This document shows positions 62,363 to 64,000 of a DNA stretch of 64,000 nt, piece by piece; position 1 is the stretch's first letter, and each line of letters begins with the position of its first letter. The notes under the pieces were generated by a model. The model did no database searches. It saw nothing but the letters and a program-made list of their open reading frames with translations, and was not told the origin of the DNA. Source of the DNA: an uncultured Jannaschia sp. (GTDB lineage Bacteria; Pseudomonadota; Alphaproteobacteria; Rhodobacterales; Rhodobacteraceae); assembly GCF_947503795.1 (NCBI RefSeq), contig NZ_CANNEZ010000001.1:983001-1047000 (forward strand). Reading direction: 5' to 3'. Made by a program: the position numbers and the translations under genes.

Positions 62363-64000
62363 ATGGGCTGGAAGGCGGAGTGGGAGCGGGCCAGGACCGA
62401 CCCCGAAGGGTTCTGGATGGAGCAGGCCCGCGCGATCGACTGGGAGCGGATGCCCTCTCGGGCGCTGCACGACCAGGGCGGCCCGGTGCCCGAATGGTTC
62501 GCGGACGGGATGGTCAACACCTGCCACAACGCCGTCGACCGGCATGTCGCGGCCGGGCATGGCGACCGCCTGGCGCTGATCCATGACAGCCCCGTCACCG
62601 GACGCGTCACCCGCATCACCTATACCGAGCTTCAGGACCGTTGCGCGCGCCTCGCCGGGGCGCTGGGCGAACGGGGCGTGGGCGCGGGCGACCGGGTCGT
62701 GATCTACATGCCGATGGTGCCCGAGGCGATCGTCGCGATGCTCGCCTGTACGCGCATCGGGGCGATCCATTCGGTCGTGTTCGGCGGCTTCGCGGCCTCC
62801 GAGCTGGCGGTGCGGATCGACGACGCCAAGCCCCGTGCGATCATCGCGGGCTCCTGCGGGATCGAGCCCGGACGGATCGTCGCCTACAAGCCGCTTCTGG
62901 ACGAGGCGCTGCGCCTTGCCGACCATGCGCCCAACTTCACCATCCTGCTGCAACGCCCCGAGGGGCCGGGCGAGATGGGGGCGTCGGATGTCGACTGGGC
63001 CGACGCGATGGAGGCCGAGCCGGTGCCCTGCGTGCCCGTGCGCGGCGACCACCCGGCCTATATCCTCTATACCTCGGGCACGACCGGCGCGCCGAAAGGC
63101 GTCGTGCGCGCGACCGGCGGGCATCTCGTGGCGCTCGACTGGACGATGGAGAACATCTACGACACCCGGCCGGGCGAAGTCTTCTGGGCCGCGTCCGACG
63201 TGGGCTGGGTCGTGGGACACAGCTACATCTGCTACGCGCCGCTGATCCACGGCTGCACCAGCGTCGTCTTCGAGGGCAAGCCCGTGGGAACGCCTGACGC
63301 CTCGACCTTCTGGCGGGTGATGGCGGATCACGGCGTGGTCAACTTCTTCACGGCGCCCACGGCCTTCCGCGCCGTCAAACGCGACGATCCGACCGGGGCG
63401 CTGATGGCGGGGCACGACCTCTCGAAGCTGCGGCACATCTACCTTGCGGGCGAGCGGGCAGATCCCGACACGATCGACTGGATCGCGGCGCGCACCGGCC
63501 TGCCGGTGATCGACCATTGGTGGCAGACCGAAACGGGCTGGGCCATCGCGGCGAACCCCGTGGGTCTCGAGGCGCTGCCGGTCAAGATCGGCTCGCCTTC
63601 GGTGCCCATGCCCGGCTACGACGTGACCGTGCTGGACGATGCGGGGCAGGCGGTCGAACCCGGCACGCTGGGCGCCATTGCCGTGCGCCTGCCGCTGCCG
63701 CCGGGGACGCTGCCGACGCTTTGGCACGCGGAGGACAGGTTCCGGTCGAGCTATCTCTCGACCTTCCCGGGCTTCTACGAGACCGGTGACGCGGGAATGA
63801 TCGACGAGGACGGATACCTCTGGATCATGGCGCGCACCGACGACGTCATCAACGTGGCCGGCCATCGCCTGTCGACGGGGGCGATGGAGGAGGTGCTGGC
63901 CGCCCATCCCGACGTCGCAGAATGCGCCGTGATCGGCGTGGCCGACCCGCTCAAGGGCCAGCTGCCGCTGGGTTTCCTCTGCCTGACCTCGGGCGTCACG
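62363..64000 (+). CDS. prpE: Propionyl-CoA synthetase-like AMP-forming ligase, 3' end outside the window
   Basis: 546 codons are visible to the right edge; the family is about 630 residues long. It opens MGWKAEWERARTDPEGFW, typical of PrpE rather than AcsA. ATP/AMP motifs: ILYTSGTTGAPKGVVRATGG, VFWAASDVGWVVGHSY, WWQTETGWAI, YETGDAGMIDEDGYLW and ARTDDVINVAGHRLSTG. The product would be propionyl-CoA, though acetate is also often accepted. GGGAGGG precedes ATG 62363; transcribed away from trkH. Confidence 0.92.
   Translation, partial: MGWKAEWERARTDPEGFWMEQARAIDWERMPSRALHDQGGPVPEWFADGMVNTCHNAVDRHVAAGHGDRLALIHDSPVTGRVTRITYTELQDRCARLAGALGERGVGAGDRVVIYMPMVPEAIVAMLACTRIGAIHSVVFGGFAASELAVRIDDAKPRAIIAGSCGIEPGRIVAYKPLLDEALRLADHAPNFTILLQRPEGPGEMGASDVDWADAMEAEPVPCVPVRGDHPAYILYTSGTTGAPKGVVRATGGHLVALDWTMENIYDTRPGEVFWAASDVGWVVGHSYICYAPLIHGCTSVVFEGKPVGTPDASTFWRVMADHGVVNFFTAPTAFRAVKRDDPTGALMAGHDLSKLRHIYLAGERADPDTIDWIAARTGLPVIDHWWQTETGWAIAANPVGLEALPVKIGSPSVPMPGYDVTVLDDAGQAVEPGTLGAIAVRLPLPPGTLPTLWHAEDRFRSSYLSTFPGFYETGDAGMIDEDGYLWIMARTDDVINVAGHRLSTGAMEEVLAAHPDVAECAVIGVADPLKGQLPLGFLCLTSGVT

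Overview
The window looks like ordinary chromosome from a high-GC alphaproteobacterium of the Rhodobacterales (Roseobacter group). The evidence is the very high GC content, the rpsF-rpsR-rplI and trigger factor arrangement, an LdtR-like MarR protein, the DUF2849/DUF934-flanked sulfite reductase operon, DctPQM TRAP and form II CoxSLM genes, and small Rhodobacterales-type lipoproteins. I see no rRNA or tRNA gene, CRISPR array, insertion sequence, prophage or replication origin. Coding density is high; only three gaps exceed 300 bases (1442-1819, 7705-8100, 19492-19928). The genes at both edges are cut: a glycerate kinase-like gene on the left and a propionyl-CoA synthetase-like gene on the right.

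Layout. 1-9.5 kb: glycerate kinase, a DUF1499 protein, aldo/keto reductase, exonuclease III, a small lipoprotein, a PNPOx-fold protein, an unknown protein paired with aspartate aminotransferase, an XRE regulator overlapping sdhE, a MarR regulator and trigger factor. 9.6-17.5 kb: a PQQ-type sugar dehydrogenase, then a malonate locus in which a divergent GntR regulator faces a TRAP transporter (P, Q, M), malonyl-CoA decarboxylase and malonyl-CoA synthetase. 17.5-23.7 kb: a Tat-exported cyclic-nucleotide phosphodiesterase, a Hint-domain protein, the S6-S18-L9 operon, a PRC-barrel protein and a YceI protein.

23.7-35.8 kb is a molybdo-hydroxylase region: a MoxR ATPase (CoxD-like) and a VWA protein (CoxE-like), then after DUF1203 and OmpA genes an XdhC-type chaperone, a molybdopterin-binding protein and the S, L and M subunits of a form II CO-dehydrogenase-like enzyme. 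35.8-45.4 kb holds infC (apparently starting at ATC), a repeat-rich membrane protein, ferredoxin-NADP reductase and the assimilatory sulfur operon (cysG, DUF2849, sulfite reductase, APS reductase, DUF934) with a divergent Lrp regulator, then moaA with an Fe-S protein and a SixA-like phosphatase.

45.5-64 kb: a lipoprotein, acyl-CoA synthetase, an M20 amidohydrolase, MscS, ArgE-like deacylase, a five-gene peptide ABC transporter, a tightly overlapped operon with a three-polypeptide cobalt-type nitrile hydratase/thiocyanate hydrolase-like enzyme, a DUF442 sulfurtransferase-like protein and a persulfide-dioxygenase-like MBL protein, then a TrkH potassium transporter and prpE.

The most interesting candidate system is the 57.8-60.8 kb operon. 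The nitrile hydratase beta subunit is encoded as two separate genes in the order betaN-betaC-alpha, as in thiocyanate hydrolase (scnB-scnA-scnC), and they are translationally coupled to sulfur-handling genes. A thiocyanate to carbonyl sulfide to sulfide/persulfide pathway is a testable inference, not a demonstrated function. Function calls here rest on reading translated motifs by eye; no database search was run.
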